NCBI GenBank assembly: GCA_041675505.1
Contig: JBAYTR010000013.1
Span: forward strand, 62,001 to 126,000
Length of the DNA stretch: 64,000 bases
Direction: 5' to 3'
Origin: JAGPCK01 sp041675505
GTDB lineage: Bacteria; Bacteroidota; Bacteroidia; UKL13-3
Position 1 is the first letter of the stretch; every line of letters starts with the position of its first letter. Made by a program: the position numbers and the translations under genes. The notes below the pieces were generated by a model that had not been told where the DNA came from, ran no database searches, and saw only the letters and a list, made by a program, of their open reading frames with translations. This document shows positions 8,089 to 16,812 of the stretch, one piece after another.

Positions 8089-9513
8089 ATGGATACAAAT
8101 AATACAAATCAATCTGCTGAAGAGTTTTTTCGTGACAGCATAGGTGTAGTTGACAAAAAAACAGGCGACCGTAAATGGATTTATCCTAAAAAACCATCCG
8201 GGCCTTTATACAATGGCCGTACTTGGTTCAGCATAGCGTTGATGGCTCTGCTCTTCTCCGGCCCCTTCATTAAAATAAACGGACATCCCATTTTATTGCT
8301 GAATATCATTGAACGAAAGTTCATCATTTTCGGCATCCCTTTCTGGCCACAGGATTTACCTTTGTTTGCGTTACTCATGCTCACCTTTGTGGTGTTCATC
8401 ATTGTATTTACTGTTCTGTTTGGTCGCTTGTGGTGCGGTTGGGCCTGCCCGCAAACCATTTTTATGGAGATGCTGTTCCGCAAAATTGAATACTTAATTG
8501 AAGGCGATTTTAAACAACAGCAAAAACTTGATGCACAACCCTGGGACAATGAAAAAATATTTAAAAAGACACTCAAGCACATTCTCTTCTTTATCCTCTC
8601 GTTTCTGATTGCGAATACTTTTCTGGCCTACCTTATAGGTATTGATGAATTAAAAAAGCTGGCGTATGATGGACCATCTGCCCATCTCGGTCAGTTTATA
8701 TCACTCACCATTTTCACATTTGTATTTTACATTGTGTTTGCCAAGTTCAGAGAGATTGTATGTATTGTTATATGCCCGTACGGACGGCTGCAGGGATTGA
8801 TGCTCGACAAAAACTCCATTGTAGTGGCTTATGATGATGTGCGTGGAGAACCCAGAGGATTTATCAAAAAGAACTCTGCCGAACTTAAGGGCGACTGCGT
8901 AGATTGTCACCGTTGCGTGCAGGTATGTCCCACAGGAATTGACATCAGAAACGGAACACAACTGGAGTGCATCAACTGCACCGCCTGTATTGATGAGTGC
9001 AACGATGTGATGACGAAAATTCATAAGCCCAAAGGACTTATTCGTTATGCTTCACAGGCACAGATATCCAGCGGCATTACTAAACGTTTTTCGTTTCGCA
9101 GTTCTGCGTATACTGTTATTTTAGTGATACTCATGTCGGCCCTTACTTACCTGTTGGCTACCCGCAGTGATGTGGAAGCAACAGTATTACGTACACCCGG
9201 CCTAACCTATCAGGCACAACCCGGTGAAAAAGTCAGTAACATGTACAACTTTGAAGTGGTTAACAAAACTTTTCACGACCAGCAAATTGAACTCAAAGTA
9301 GTGGAGCCGTCTAACGCAGCCATCCGCATGGTGAACAATTCATCACTCAACTCTACACTTAAAGAAGACGACATCATCAGCGGTTCTTTCTTTATTGAAA
9401 TACCTGAAAAAGATATTGTAAAAAATAACAATGAGGTACACATTCAGGTATTCAGTAACGGTAAACTTATGGATGATATTAAGACTAACTTTGTAGGACC
9501 TGTTTCACAATAA
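8089..9513 (+). CDS. ccoG: Cytochrome c oxidase accessory protein CcoG (RdxA/FixG family)
   Basis: A 474-residue membrane protein with ferredoxin-like clusters. Several helices come first (about 45-65, 90-115, 165-185, 205-225) with RLWCGWACPQTIFMEMLFR between them. Two cysteine clusters of the 2[4Fe-4S] type follow: CVDCHRCVQVCPTGI from about 270 and CINCTACIDECNDV from about 294. A last helix and a C-terminal immunoglobulin-like domain complete the protein. CcoG is thought to reduce copper for delivery to CcoN. It starts 22 bp after the terminator of the oxidase operon and is followed by fixH after 11 bp. Confidence 0.93.
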   Translation: MDTNNTNQSAEEFFRDSIGVVDKKTGDRKWIYPKKPSGPLYNGRTWFSIALMALLFSGPFIKINGHPILLLNIIERKFIIFGIPFWPQDLPLFALLMLTFVVFIIVFTVLFGRLWCGWACPQTIFMEMLFRKIEYLIEGDFKQQQKLDAQPWDNEKIFKKTLKHILFFILSFLIANTFLAYLIGIDELKKLAYDGPSAHLGQFISLTIFTFVFYIVFAKFREIVCIVICPYGRLQGLMLDKNSIVVAYDDVRGEPRGFIKKNSAELKGDCVDCHRCVQVCPTGIDIRNGTQLECINCTACIDECNDVMTKIHKPKGLIRYASQAQISSGITKRFSFRSSAYTVILVILMSALTYLLATRSDVEATVLRTPGLTYQAQPGEKVSNMYNFEVVNKTFHDQQIELKVVEPSNAAIRMVNNSSLNSTLKEDDIISGSFFIEIPEKDIVKNNNEVHIQVFSNGKLMDDIKTNFVGPVSQ

Positions 9514-9524
9514 AAATACACCAC

Positions 9525-9956
9525 ATGAAATTTAACTGGGGTCATAAGCTTGTTTTCTTCGGAGTTTGTTTTATGCTTTTTGTAATGGGCATGGTGTTTT
9601 ACATGACGCAGAAAAAAAACGAACTGGTTGATGAAAACTATTACGAGAAAGGCATTCGTTTTCAGGAAGAGTTGAACAAATTCAACGCCACAGAAGGCAA
9701 AGACATTGACTTTACATATGCGACTGCTACCGCTGAGATTCAGTTTAAAATTCCCACTCCATCCACCGCAGTTAAAGTACAACTGTATCGCCCGTCAGAT
9801 TCCAAACTTGATCAAAACATGGAGGTAACCACTGATGCCGATGGCAAAGCAATGCTATCAACCTCCGCTATGGCCAAAGGTTTGTGGCAGGTAAAACTTG
9901 AATGGGCAGCTAACAACTCCATAGTTACGTTTGAAAAAGCGATAACCGTGCAATGA
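9525..9956 (+). CDS. fixH: FixH/CcoH family protein
   Basis: A 143-residue protein with one N-terminal membrane helix (about 7-27, LVFFGVCFMLFVMGMVFYMT), the family hallmark NELVDENYYEKGIRFQEEL, and a periplasmic beta domain. FixH proteins support assembly or stability of cbb3 oxidase. It overlaps the next gene by 4 bp (ATGA), indicating coupled translation. Confidence 0.85.
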   Translation: MKFNWGHKLVFFGVCFMLFVMGMVFYMTQKKNELVDENYYEKGIRFQEELNKFNATEGKDIDFTYATATAEIQFKIPTPSTAVKVQLYRPSDSKLDQNMEVTTDADGKAMLSTSAMAKGLWQVKLEWAANNSIVTFEKAITVQ

Positions 9957-10648
9957 TTTTTTATACTGCTTTCTTAACCGGATTGCTCGGAAGTTTTCAT
10001 TGTGTGGGTATGTGTGGCCCTATCGCATTAGCACTTCCTGTAACAGGTAGCAGTATGACACAAAAATTCATCAGCCGTATTTTATACAACCTGGGACGTA
10101 TTGTTACCTATGCGGTATTAGGTTTTTTATTAGGTAGTTTTGGCAAAGGTTTACAATTAGCCGGGTTGCAGCAAAGTATCAGCATAGTTGCAGGAATACT
10201 GATTATTCTGTTGGCTGTTTTTAGCAGCAGGTGGATAGAAAAATTTGTGGGCAATCCTTTTAAATGGTTGAGTGGCGAAAAACTTAAGCAGCTGTTTAAC
10301 CAACGCACTTACTCCTCTCTTTTTCTCATCGGCCTGCTCAACGGGCTGCTGCCCTGCGGTTTTGTTTACATTGGTTTGTTGGGCAGTGTGGCTACTCAAG
10401 ATGCCTGGCAAGGTGCTTTATTTATGGCTCTGTTTGGTGCAGGCACAACCCCGCTTATGTTTACTGTTTCCATCGCAGGTCAGTTTTTATCTGCAGGTGT
10501 AAGAAGTCGCATCAATAAATTTGTACCCGTAGTTGCTGTACTCATCGGCTGTCTTTTTATCATCCGGGGTATGGGGTTGGGTATCCCCTACCTGAGTCCG
10601 AAAATATCATCTGATCATAAGGTGGTTAAAGATTGCTGCCGTAAATAA
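9953..10648 (+). CDS. TauE/SafE-like membrane protein of the cbb3 oxidase locus
   Basis: A 231-residue protein of about six membrane helices with the characteristic GSFHCVGMCGPIALALP near the N-terminus and a second half repeat, LFLIGLLNGLLPCGFVYIGL. This branch of the sulfite exporter TauE/SafE (DsbD-like) fold is regularly found beside ccoG/fixH and is suspected to act in copper or redox supply for the oxidase. His and Cys in the first motif could bind metal. The actual substrate is unknown. It is the last gene of this unit. Confidence 0.78.
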   Translation: MIFYTAFLTGLLGSFHCVGMCGPIALALPVTGSSMTQKFISRILYNLGRIVTYAVLGFLLGSFGKGLQLAGLQQSISIVAGILIILLAVFSSRWIEKFVGNPFKWLSGEKLKQLFNQRTYSSLFLIGLLNGLLPCGFVYIGLLGSVATQDAWQGALFMALFGAGTTPLMFTVSIAGQFLSAGVRSRINKFVPVVAVLIGCLFIIRGMGLGIPYLSPKISSDHKVVKDCCRK

Positions 10649-10692
10649 CCCACAACACTTGTTTTTCATATTACTATGTAACATTTTGCGGT

Positions 10693-11802
10693 GTGAAACT
10701 GCAAGACGAAGTTTTTTGGATAGCGCTTACTATGATTCCGGGAGTTGGCCCGGTAATGGCTAAGCACCTGGTGAGCTACTGCGGAAGTGCAGAAGAAGTA
10801 TTTCGTCAGAAAAAAACCAAGTTGATGCGCATTCCCGGTATCGGGGAAAAAACAGCTGAGTCCATTGCTGCGTTCCATGATTTCAGTGAGGCAGAACAGG
10901 AAATTGTATTTGCGCAAAAACACAAAATAAAAATTCTGCCTTATGTACACACTGACTATCCTGAGCGATTAAAAAACTGCGAAGATGGTCCTGTAGTGTT
11001 GTACCACTTGGGAGAAACAAATTTGAATGCGGCAAGAATACTCGCCATAGTGGGCACCCGAAAAAACACCGATTACGGAAGAGCATTTACCGAACAACTA
11101 CTGAATGAACTTCAAAACAGCGGTTGTTTAATTGTAAGCGGCATGGCCTATGGCATTGACATTATTGCACACAAAGCTGCGCTGCAAAACAACCTGCCCA
11201 CAGTAGGTGTAATGGCTCACGGACTGCATACGCTTTATCCTTCGGCACATAAAAGTACGGCCAAGAAGATGATAGAAAATGGCGGTGGTCTGCTCACTGA
11301 ATTTCGCAGCACTCAAAATACCGACAAAGAAAATTTCCCTAAAAGAAACCGCATTGTAGCCGGCATGTGTGATGCTACCGTTGTGATAGAAACTGCTTTT
11401 AAAGGTGGTGCCATAATAACTGCTGAGTTGGCCAATGATTACAACCGCGATGTATTTGCTGTTCCGGGCCGCGCCAATGATACCATGTCGGAAGGGTGTA
11501 ACCAGCTCATCCGAAAAAACAAAGCCGCTCTTATTCAATCTGGTGCCGACCTATTGGAAATGATGGGCTGGCAACCTGCCAACAATAAACGCACCGCTAA
11601 AACTAGTATGCTCCTTAACCTTACTATAGAAGAACAATCCATAGTGAATCTTTTTAACGGGCAACCCAAACTGGGCATTGATGAAATAAGCATGAGACTG
11701 GAATCAGATAGTGGCACTGTGGCACTCACCTTGCTTGATATGGAATTCAAAGGGATTATACGTTCTTTGCCCGGCAAGTATTACCAACTCTCCTCCACAT
11801 GA
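10693..11802 (+). CDS. dprA: DNA processing protein DprA (Smf)
   Basis: A 369-residue protein. It has an N-terminal helix-hairpin-helix region (IPGVGPVMAKHLVSYCG and IPGIGEKTAESIA), a Rossmann-type core (about 110-300) with GTRKNTDYGRAFTEQL, GMAYGIDIIAHKAAL and FPKRNRIVAGM, and a C-terminal winged-helix domain. DprA loads RecA onto incoming single-stranded DNA in natural transformation. The start is GTG. The stop overlaps the alkaline phosphatase start by 4 bp, an unusual partner, so co-transcription is likely but the link is probably only positional. Confidence 0.93.
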   Translation: MKLQDEVFWIALTMIPGVGPVMAKHLVSYCGSAEEVFRQKKTKLMRIPGIGEKTAESIAAFHDFSEAEQEIVFAQKHKIKILPYVHTDYPERLKNCEDGPVVLYHLGETNLNAARILAIVGTRKNTDYGRAFTEQLLNELQNSGCLIVSGMAYGIDIIAHKAALQNNLPTVGVMAHGLHTLYPSAHKSTAKKMIENGGGLLTEFRSTQNTDKENFPKRNRIVAGMCDATVVIETAFKGGAIITAELANDYNRDVFAVPGRANDTMSEGCNQLIRKNKAALIQSGADLLEMMGWQPANNKRTAKTSMLLNLTIEEQSIVNLFNGQPKLGIDEISMRLESDSGTVALTLLDMEFKGIIRSLPGKYYQLSST

Positions 11803-12899
11803 AAAAATCCCTTTACTTTTCGTTGCTGCTGCTCACAGTTATCGTTTGCAGTTCAGCCAATGTAGCCCCACCGACTCCCAGCAAAACACCGGCTAAACCG
11901 CGCAACGTGATATTGATGATTGGTGACGGCATGGGCTTGGCTCAGATTTGTGCCGGCTTTGTAGCCAACGGAGGTTACCTCAACTTTGAACGGTTTAAAC
12001 ACATTGGTTTTAGCAGAACCAACTCGGCCGATGATTATATTACCGATAGCGCGGCAGGTGCCACAGCTCTTTCAACCGGTAAAAAAACTTATAATAAAGC
12101 CGTGGGCGTAGATGCAGATTCACTGCCGGCTAAAACTATTCTGGAATACGCAGAAGAAAATCAATATGCCACCGGCATGGTAGTTACCTGCCCTGTAACA
12201 CACGCTACACCGGCCTCATTTATTGCTCACCAACCATCACGCAGCATGGATGAAGCCATTGCACTCGATTTTCTGAAAACCGATATTGATGTGTTTATTG
12301 GAGGCGGGCAGAACTTTTTTGATAAAAGAACGGATGGCAAAAACCTGCTGAATGACTTACGTAAAAACGGGTACCAGGTAGCCACCGATTTAAAATCAAT
12401 TTACGCTGTTCAAAGCGGAAAGCTGGCCGGTTTTATGGCAGAAAAAGATCCGCTACCGGTAAACAAAGGACGCGATACCAGCTTTTTGAAAGATGCCTCT
12501 ATGCATGCCATAAAATTACTTCAGCCCAACAAAAACGGTTTTTTTCTGATGATAGAAGGCTCTCAGATTGATTGGGGCGGACACAATAACGACATCGATT
12601 ATATTATGGCCGAGATGTTGGACTTTGACAGAACATTGGCTGCTGTACTGGATTTTGCAGCCAAAGACGGGAATACGTTGGTGATAGTTACAGCAGATCA
12701 TGAAACAGGCGGTTTGTCTCTGAACTCAGGCACTTCTTACCGCAAGAAACATGTAGAAGCAGCCTTTACTACCAAAAGCCACACGGGAATAATGGTACCT
12801 GTTTTTGCATTCGGACCGGGTGCAGAAGAGTTTTCAGGCATTTACCAGAACACCGAAATTTTTTATAAAATGATGAATTACTACGGTTTCCGAAAGTAA
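11799..12899 (+). CDS. Alkaline phosphatase (PhoA-like superfamily)
   Basis: A 366-residue exported enzyme. It has a signal peptide (MKKSLYFSLLLLTVIVCSSA), the metal-binding IGDGMGLAQ, the catalytic serine in ITDSAAGATALSTG (S84), TCPVTHATPASF, EGSQIDWGGHNND and TADHETGG, i.e. the full set of metal and phosphoserine site motifs. It hydrolyses phosphomonoesters in the periplasm. It is shorter than E. coli PhoA (471) but within the range for compact Bacteroidota forms. Its start overlaps dprA by 4 bp. Confidence 0.92.
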   Translation: MKKSLYFSLLLLTVIVCSSANVAPPTPSKTPAKPRNVILMIGDGMGLAQICAGFVANGGYLNFERFKHIGFSRTNSADDYITDSAAGATALSTGKKTYNKAVGVDADSLPAKTILEYAEENQYATGMVVTCPVTHATPASFIAHQPSRSMDEAIALDFLKTDIDVFIGGGQNFFDKRTDGKNLLNDLRKNGYQVATDLKSIYAVQSGKLAGFMAEKDPLPVNKGRDTSFLKDASMHAIKLLQPNKNGFFLMIEGSQIDWGGHNNDIDYIMAEMLDFDRTLAAVLDFAAKDGNTLVIVTADHETGGLSLNSGTSYRKKHVEAAFTTKSHTGIMVPVFAFGPGAEEFSGIYQNTEIFYKMMNYYGFRK

Positions 12900-12910
12900 T
12901 TTACATTCCG

Positions 12911-12941
12911 TTTTACTGCGTAATAAAAATTTATATATTTG
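12911..12941 (+). promoter_or_regulatory. Promoter of tRNA-Met
   Basis: The -7 element TATATTTG (12934-12941) matches exactly and begins 19 bp after TTTT (12911-12914), an imperfect -33 box. The mature tRNA starts at 12954, consistent with a short leader. Confidence 0.5.
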
Positions 12942-12953
12942 CACCCCTTTAAT

Positions 12954-13027
12954 GGCGAGGTAGCTCAGATGGTTAGAGCGCAGGATTCATAACCCTGAGG
13001 TCACGGGTTCGACTCCCGTCCTCGCTA
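12954..13027 (+). tRNA. tRNA-Met (CAT)
   Basis: A complete 74-nt cloverleaf without encoded CCA. Acceptor GGCGAGG pairs with CCTCGCT (first pair G-U), D arm GCTC...GAGC, anticodon loop TTCATAA, T arm ACGGG-TTCGACT-CCCGT. The paired first position argues for elongator rather than initiator tRNA. Confidence 0.95.
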
Positions 13028-13033
13028 CTCCCA

Positions 13034-13057
13034 AAGCCGCTTTATGCGGCTTTTTTT
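13034..13057 (+). terminator. Terminator after tRNA-Met
   Basis: AAGCCGC (13034-13040) and GCGGCTT (13046-13052) form a stem with loop TTTAT, followed by a T run to 13057. Confidence 0.88.
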
Positions 13058-13187
13058 ATGCCCATTTAGCCTAAGCCAAAAATTATACATCTGATTTACA
13101 GCCACATAAATTCCTCATTCGAATAATTGTTTCTGCGTGCAACTATTTCACGGCACAACCTATCTACCTCTACAATCTAACCAGCCT

Positions 13188-14234
13188 ATGCCCCAAATAA
13201 AGAAGTACTACAGCTACGTTCTAGTGGCTATTACCTGCGCCACCGGAGGATTTGCAGTATCAGGTATTTTCAAGAACAAACCAACGCAAAAGAAAGAGGC
13301 AGTTGTACAAACCACAACTGTTTCGGCTGAAGAAAACAATGCGTTTTCCTTAATAAACAAGAGTTTAAACAGCTCCTATCAAAACGAAGGCATACGGGAA
13401 TTGGAACCATTTTCCAGCCTTATTGAAGATTACATCACAAAAGCCAAACAAAAAAATCCGGAGATACTGATATCCTACTACTTCAGAGATCTTGATAATG
13501 GAATTTGGATAGGTATAAACGAAAAAGAAGAATTTGCTCCGGCCAGTCTGTTCAAATTGCCCCTGATGATGGCCATATTAAAAGAGGCAGAAAGTAATCC
13601 TGCCATATTATCAGCCACGTACCAGTATTTCACTAAAGATTTTGCAGGTTTAGATAAAGGTGACGATGGGTATGAAAAAAAGGATGGCAGTTTTTACTCA
13701 CTGGATGAACTGCTACGACAAATGATTGTATACTCTGACAATGAAGCCGCACTCATTCTGCTTAAATATATTGGCGATGATAAACTGCAGGCTGTTGAAA
13801 AATTTCTCAGCCAATCAGTTCCTGAAAATGGTAAACCCAACACCAATTTTATTAAGGTTAAAAATTATGCTTCTATCTTCAGGGTGCTGTATAACTGCAC
13901 TTTCCTGAACAAAGAAATGTCACTTAAAGCCCTAAACTATCTGTCGCAGTCGCAGTACAAAAATGGTATTCGAAAAAGCATACCTGCTGAAATACCCATT
14001 GCACATAAATACGGCATAAGGGATGTTGAACTTAACGGCACTAAAATTAAAGGGCATCAGCTCCACCACTTCGGAATAGTGTATTACCCAAACAAGCCCT
14101 TCACCATTGGCATAATGACCCGAGGCAAAAACCAGCAGGTGAGTGATGAGATTATCTCAGACCTGGCTCGCATTACCTACACTGAAGTTAACCGGCAAAT
14201 GCAGCAAAAATCAACGGCACGTATAGTACCTTAA
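13188..14234 (+). CDS. Class A beta-lactamase-like serine hydrolase, membrane anchored
   Basis: A 348-residue protein from the ATG at 13188; a GTG at 13137 would add 17 residues ahead of an otherwise good signal anchor (about 8-27). It carries the three serine beta-lactamase/PBP motifs in altered form: SLFK (S120-K123), YSDN, and HKYG in place of KTG. This class A-related fold includes true beta-lactamases and uncharacterised hydrolases. The changed third motif and the long linker make an antibiotic-resistance role uncertain. No lactamase regulator lies nearby. Confidence 0.75.
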   Translation: MPQIKKYYSYVLVAITCATGGFAVSGIFKNKPTQKKEAVVQTTTVSAEENNAFSLINKSLNSSYQNEGIRELEPFSSLIEDYITKAKQKNPEILISYYFRDLDNGIWIGINEKEEFAPASLFKLPLMMAILKEAESNPAILSATYQYFTKDFAGLDKGDDGYEKKDGSFYSLDELLRQMIVYSDNEAALILLKYIGDDKLQAVEKFLSQSVPENGKPNTNFIKVKNYASIFRVLYNCTFLNKEMSLKALNYLSQSQYKNGIRKSIPAEIPIAHKYGIRDVELNGTKIKGHQLHHFGIVYYPNKPFTIGIMTRGKNQQVSDEIISDLARITYTEVNRQMQQKSTARIVP

Positions 14235-14332
14235 TTGCAGTTGCCTTGGAAACTACCTCTTTATAAAGCATATTTGCAGTAGGTGAAACAAATGACTCTA
14301 AAAGGTTGTCTGTTTAAAAAATCAGGTCAGGT

Positions 14333-15154
14333 TTGAAAAATATCGCTTTCTTATTTATAAGTTTTCTGGTTTTCGTACAAACCGGAAAGGCTCAGGATGA
14401 TGTAAAAGGTTCCTTTGAGGGTGGGCTTCATTCAGGCATTACACAGTTTTACGGTGATGTGAATTCGCGCATTTTCAGTTGGAAACAAAAAGGGATGTAT
14501 TACGGACTCCATGCACGTTACAACTACAACTCCAAATTCTCAGGAAGGTTTGCCCTCACGGTTGGCAATGTGAAAAGCGATGACGCGCTTTCCAAATCAG
14601 TTTTTCAACGAAATAGAAATATCAATTTTCGAACTACCATTACCGAGTTAGGCTTTACCGGAGAATACAACATATTCGGCTACAGCTCAGGCAGCAAAAG
14701 AAAATATCCCGGTTTGGAAAAGATTCGTTTCAGCCCATATGTATTTACGGGTTTTAACTTCTATTTCTTTTCTCCCAAATCAGAAGTAGGTGGCAAATAC
14801 TACAACGTTAAAAATCTGGATACTGAGTTGGGTAAAAGTTACAAAACCTTTAACTTATCAATACCTGTTGGCGCAGGGGTAAAGTTTAGCCCCATTAACC
14901 TTTGGACCATTGGCTTTGAAGTAGGAATGCGTAAGACCTTTACTGATTTCCTGGACGGTGTGGGCGGCTATTATGCCGATTACAATACGGTATTAAATGA
15001 TCAGGGAGAAATTGCTGCCATTTTGAGTGACCCATCGCGTTTGCTGGGTAATACCTCCCAAAAAGCAGGCCCAAGAGGCAACCCGGCCAGTAAAGATTGG
15101 TACCTTTTTATGGGCTTTTCCATAACTAAGAAGCTGTATTTCAAGAACTACTAA
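14333..15154 (+). CDS. Outer membrane beta-barrel protein (DUF6089-like)
   Basis: A 273-residue protein with a TTG start and a signal peptide (MKNIAFLFISFLVFVQTGKAQ). The remainder alternates polar and aromatic residues as in a small outer-membrane barrel, opening with GGLHSGITQFYGDVN, a phrase I associate with the DUF6089 family of Bacteroidota. It ends with a strand KDWYLFMGFSITKKLYFKNY with terminal aromatics. Function unknown. It stands alone between a hydrolase and rplU. Confidence 0.6.
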   Translation: MKNIAFLFISFLVFVQTGKAQDDVKGSFEGGLHSGITQFYGDVNSRIFSWKQKGMYYGLHARYNYNSKFSGRFALTVGNVKSDDALSKSVFQRNRNINFRTTITELGFTGEYNIFGYSSGSKRKYPGLEKIRFSPYVFTGFNFYFFSPKSEVGGKYYNVKNLDTELGKSYKTFNLSIPVGAGVKFSPINLWTIGFEVGMRKTFTDFLDGVGGYYADYNTVLNDQGEIAAILSDPSRLLGNTSQKAGPRGNPASKDWYLFMGFSITKKLYFKNY

Positions 15155-15173
15155 ATAAATTTGGGTAGCAGTT

Positions 15174-15204
15174 TTTGATATTCAGGTGAATACCCCTACC
15201 TTTG
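15174..15204 (+). promoter_or_regulatory. Promoter of rplU-rpmA
   Basis: TTTG (15174-15177), 19 bp, TACCTTTG (15197-15204): a textbook Bacteroidota -33/-7 pair. The start site is expected near 15211, leaving a 25-nt leader before the rplU ATG at 15236. Confidence 0.75.
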
Positions 15205-15235
15205 CCGTCCATTTAACCATAAAATAAATAAAAAC

Positions 15236-15547
15236 ATGTTCGCAATCGTAGAAATTGCCGGCCAACAGTTTAAAGTTGAAAAAGACCAGACTTTGTTTGT
15301 ACATCGTTTACAAAACGAAGAAGGCGCCAGCGTTGAGTTCGATAAAGTACTGTTGGTAGACAACAGCGGAAAAGTAAAAGTAGGCATGCCTACCGTTGAC
15401 GGAGCTAAGGTGCAAGCCACAGTGCTTACCCACCTGAAAGGCGACAAAGTCATCGTTTTCAAAAAGAAACGCAGAAAAGGATACAAGAAGAAAAACGGTC
15501 ACCGTCAATTCTTCACCAAAATCCAGATTTCAAATATTGTAGGATAA
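15236..15547 (+). CDS. rplU: 50S ribosomal protein L21
   Basis: A 103-residue protein beginning [19 protein letters not shown], with the basic C-terminal [16 protein letters not shown] typical of L21, which binds 23S rRNA. It is followed 23 bp later by rpmA, the conserved rplU-rpmA pair. Confidence 0.97.
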   Translation: MFAIVEIAGQQFKVEKDQTLFVHRLQNEEGASVEFDKVLLVDNSGKVKVGMPTVDGAKVQATVLTHLKGDKVIVFKKKRRKGYKKKNGHRQFFTKIQISNIVG

Positions 15548-15570
15548 TTTAATAGAAAAGGAATAATACA

Positions 15571-15837
15571 ATGGCACATAAAAAAGGGGTCGGTAGTTCC
15601 AAAAACGGACGCGAATCACACAGTAAACGCCTTGGTGTAAAATTATTTGGCGGACAGTTTGCCAAAGCCGGCAATATCATTATCAGACAGCGTGGTACCA
15701 AGCACCACCCGGGTGATAACGTAGGTATTGGCAGAGACCATACCTTGTTTGCACTTACTGATGGTAAGGTAGTATTCAAAAAAGGACGCGATGATCGCTC
15801 TTTTGTTTCTATACAGCCTATAGCAGCTCAAGCTTAA
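15571..15837 (+). CDS. rpmA: 50S ribosomal protein L27
   Basis: An 88-residue protein: [20 protein letters not shown], then [18 protein letters not shown], the L27 signature, and [17 protein letters not shown]27 lies near the peptidyl transferase centre. The N-terminus needs no proteolytic trimming, unlike Firmicutes L27. Confidence 0.97.
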   Translation: MAHKKGVGSSKNGRESHSKRLGVKLFGGQFAKAGNIIIRQRGTKHHPGDNVGIGRDHTLFALTDGKVVFKKGRDDRSFVSIQPIAAQA

Positions 15838-15862
15838 TTTTAAGTTCAAAAACTTATATTTT

Positions 15863-15895
15863 GAAAACCCCGCATTGCGGGGTTTTCTGTTTTTA
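15863..15895 (+). terminator. Terminator after rpmA
   Basis: GAAAACCCCGC (15863-15873) pairs with GCGGGGTTTTC (15877-15887) around a 3-nt loop; T-rich tail follows. Confidence 0.9.
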
Positions 15896-15922
15896 CCCTG
15901 CAATGTTTCAAAAGAATAACTA

Positions 15923-15930
15923 TATATTTG
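15923..15930 (+). promoter_or_regulatory. -7 element upstream of the sorted haem-motif protein
   Basis: TATATTTG matches TAnnTTTG exactly, 21 bp before the ATG at 15952. No convincing -33 box is seen. Confidence 0.4.
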
Positions 15931-15951
15931 TTTTACATTAATTAAGACTTC

Positions 15952-16767
15952 ATGAGAAAATTCGTCATTTGTTTATTTATAGCTATCGGAGTGGTGATAG
16001 TATTGGAATCATTTAACACAACTCCATTTGGCAAACGTGACGGCACTGAACCCGGCTATACTGGCTCACCCGGTGACAGCTTAAAAAACTGCACTGCCTG
16101 CCACGGTGGTACTCCGCTCAATGTAGAAGGCTGGATTACATCCACCGTTCCGGCTACGGGTTTCGTACCCGGACAACGTTATACCATCACAGCTACCAAT
16201 ACTGAAGTGGGCGGTACACGTTTCGGCTTTTCTATTTCCCCGCAAGCTCCAAACGGAGATTTATTAGGTACTATGATTATTACGGATACCGTAGCTACTA
16301 AATTGGTGGGTAATGACAAATATGCTACCTACAGAACTGGTGGTGTTGATGGTGTTGATTCCAAAACATGGACCTTTGACTGGATTGCTCCGGCAGCCAA
16401 TGTAAATGAGGTAATATTTTATGGCGCATTCAACTCAAACTTTGAAGGCCACAAGGAAGGAGATCAAACCTACCTGAGCCAACTGCGATTGAGAAGAGAA
16501 GGCACATTAAGTACTGATAAGATTACTTCTGCAACAACTTTCACCATCAGCCCGAACCCTGTGGCTGATTATCTTACCATAAGCACCATTGCTGCTGAAA
16601 AAGTTCAAAAGGTAACAGTAGTGAACATGAATGGCCAAACCGTATTATCTGTTGAGAATCCTGACGGAAACCAAGTGGATGTTTCAGATCTGACCAAGGG
16701 AATTTATCACGTGTTAATCTCTTCTGATAAGGGCCATTCGCAGGTGAGTAAACTGGTGAAATTATAA
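15952..16767 (+). CDS. Choice-of-anchor V-type protein with CxxCH motif and type IX sorting domain
   Basis: A 271-residue secreted protein. It has an N-terminal signal peptide, then a CTACHGG motif near residue 44, which could bind haem c, and a Reeler-like beta domain (RFGFSISPQAPNGDLLG). The C-terminus has FTISPNPVADYLTIS and ends KGIYHVLISS...KLVKL, a type A type IX secretion sorting domain. The protein is therefore probably exported through the outer membrane and attached at or released from the surface. Role unknown; the family is widespread in Bacteroidota. Confidence 0.8.
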   Translation: MRKFVICLFIAIGVVIVLESFNTTPFGKRDGTEPGYTGSPGDSLKNCTACHGGTPLNVEGWITSTVPATGFVPGQRYTITATNTEVGGTRFGFSISPQAPNGDLLGTMIITDTVATKLVGNDKYATYRTGGVDGVDSKTWTFDWIAPAANVNEVIFYGAFNSNFEGHKEGDQTYLSQLRLRREGTLSTDKITSATTFTISPNPVADYLTISTIAAEKVQKVTVVNMNGQTVLSVENPDGNQVDVSDLTKGIYHVLISSDKGHSQVSKLVKL

Positions 16768-16812
16768 TCCCCTACTACAACGAACTTCGTTCAGGATAAC
16801 CTCCTGTATATT

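Noticed and set aside
8181..8582. 133-codon minus-strand frame inside ccoG
   Set aside because: It is the mirror of a clear ccoG frame with full motifs.
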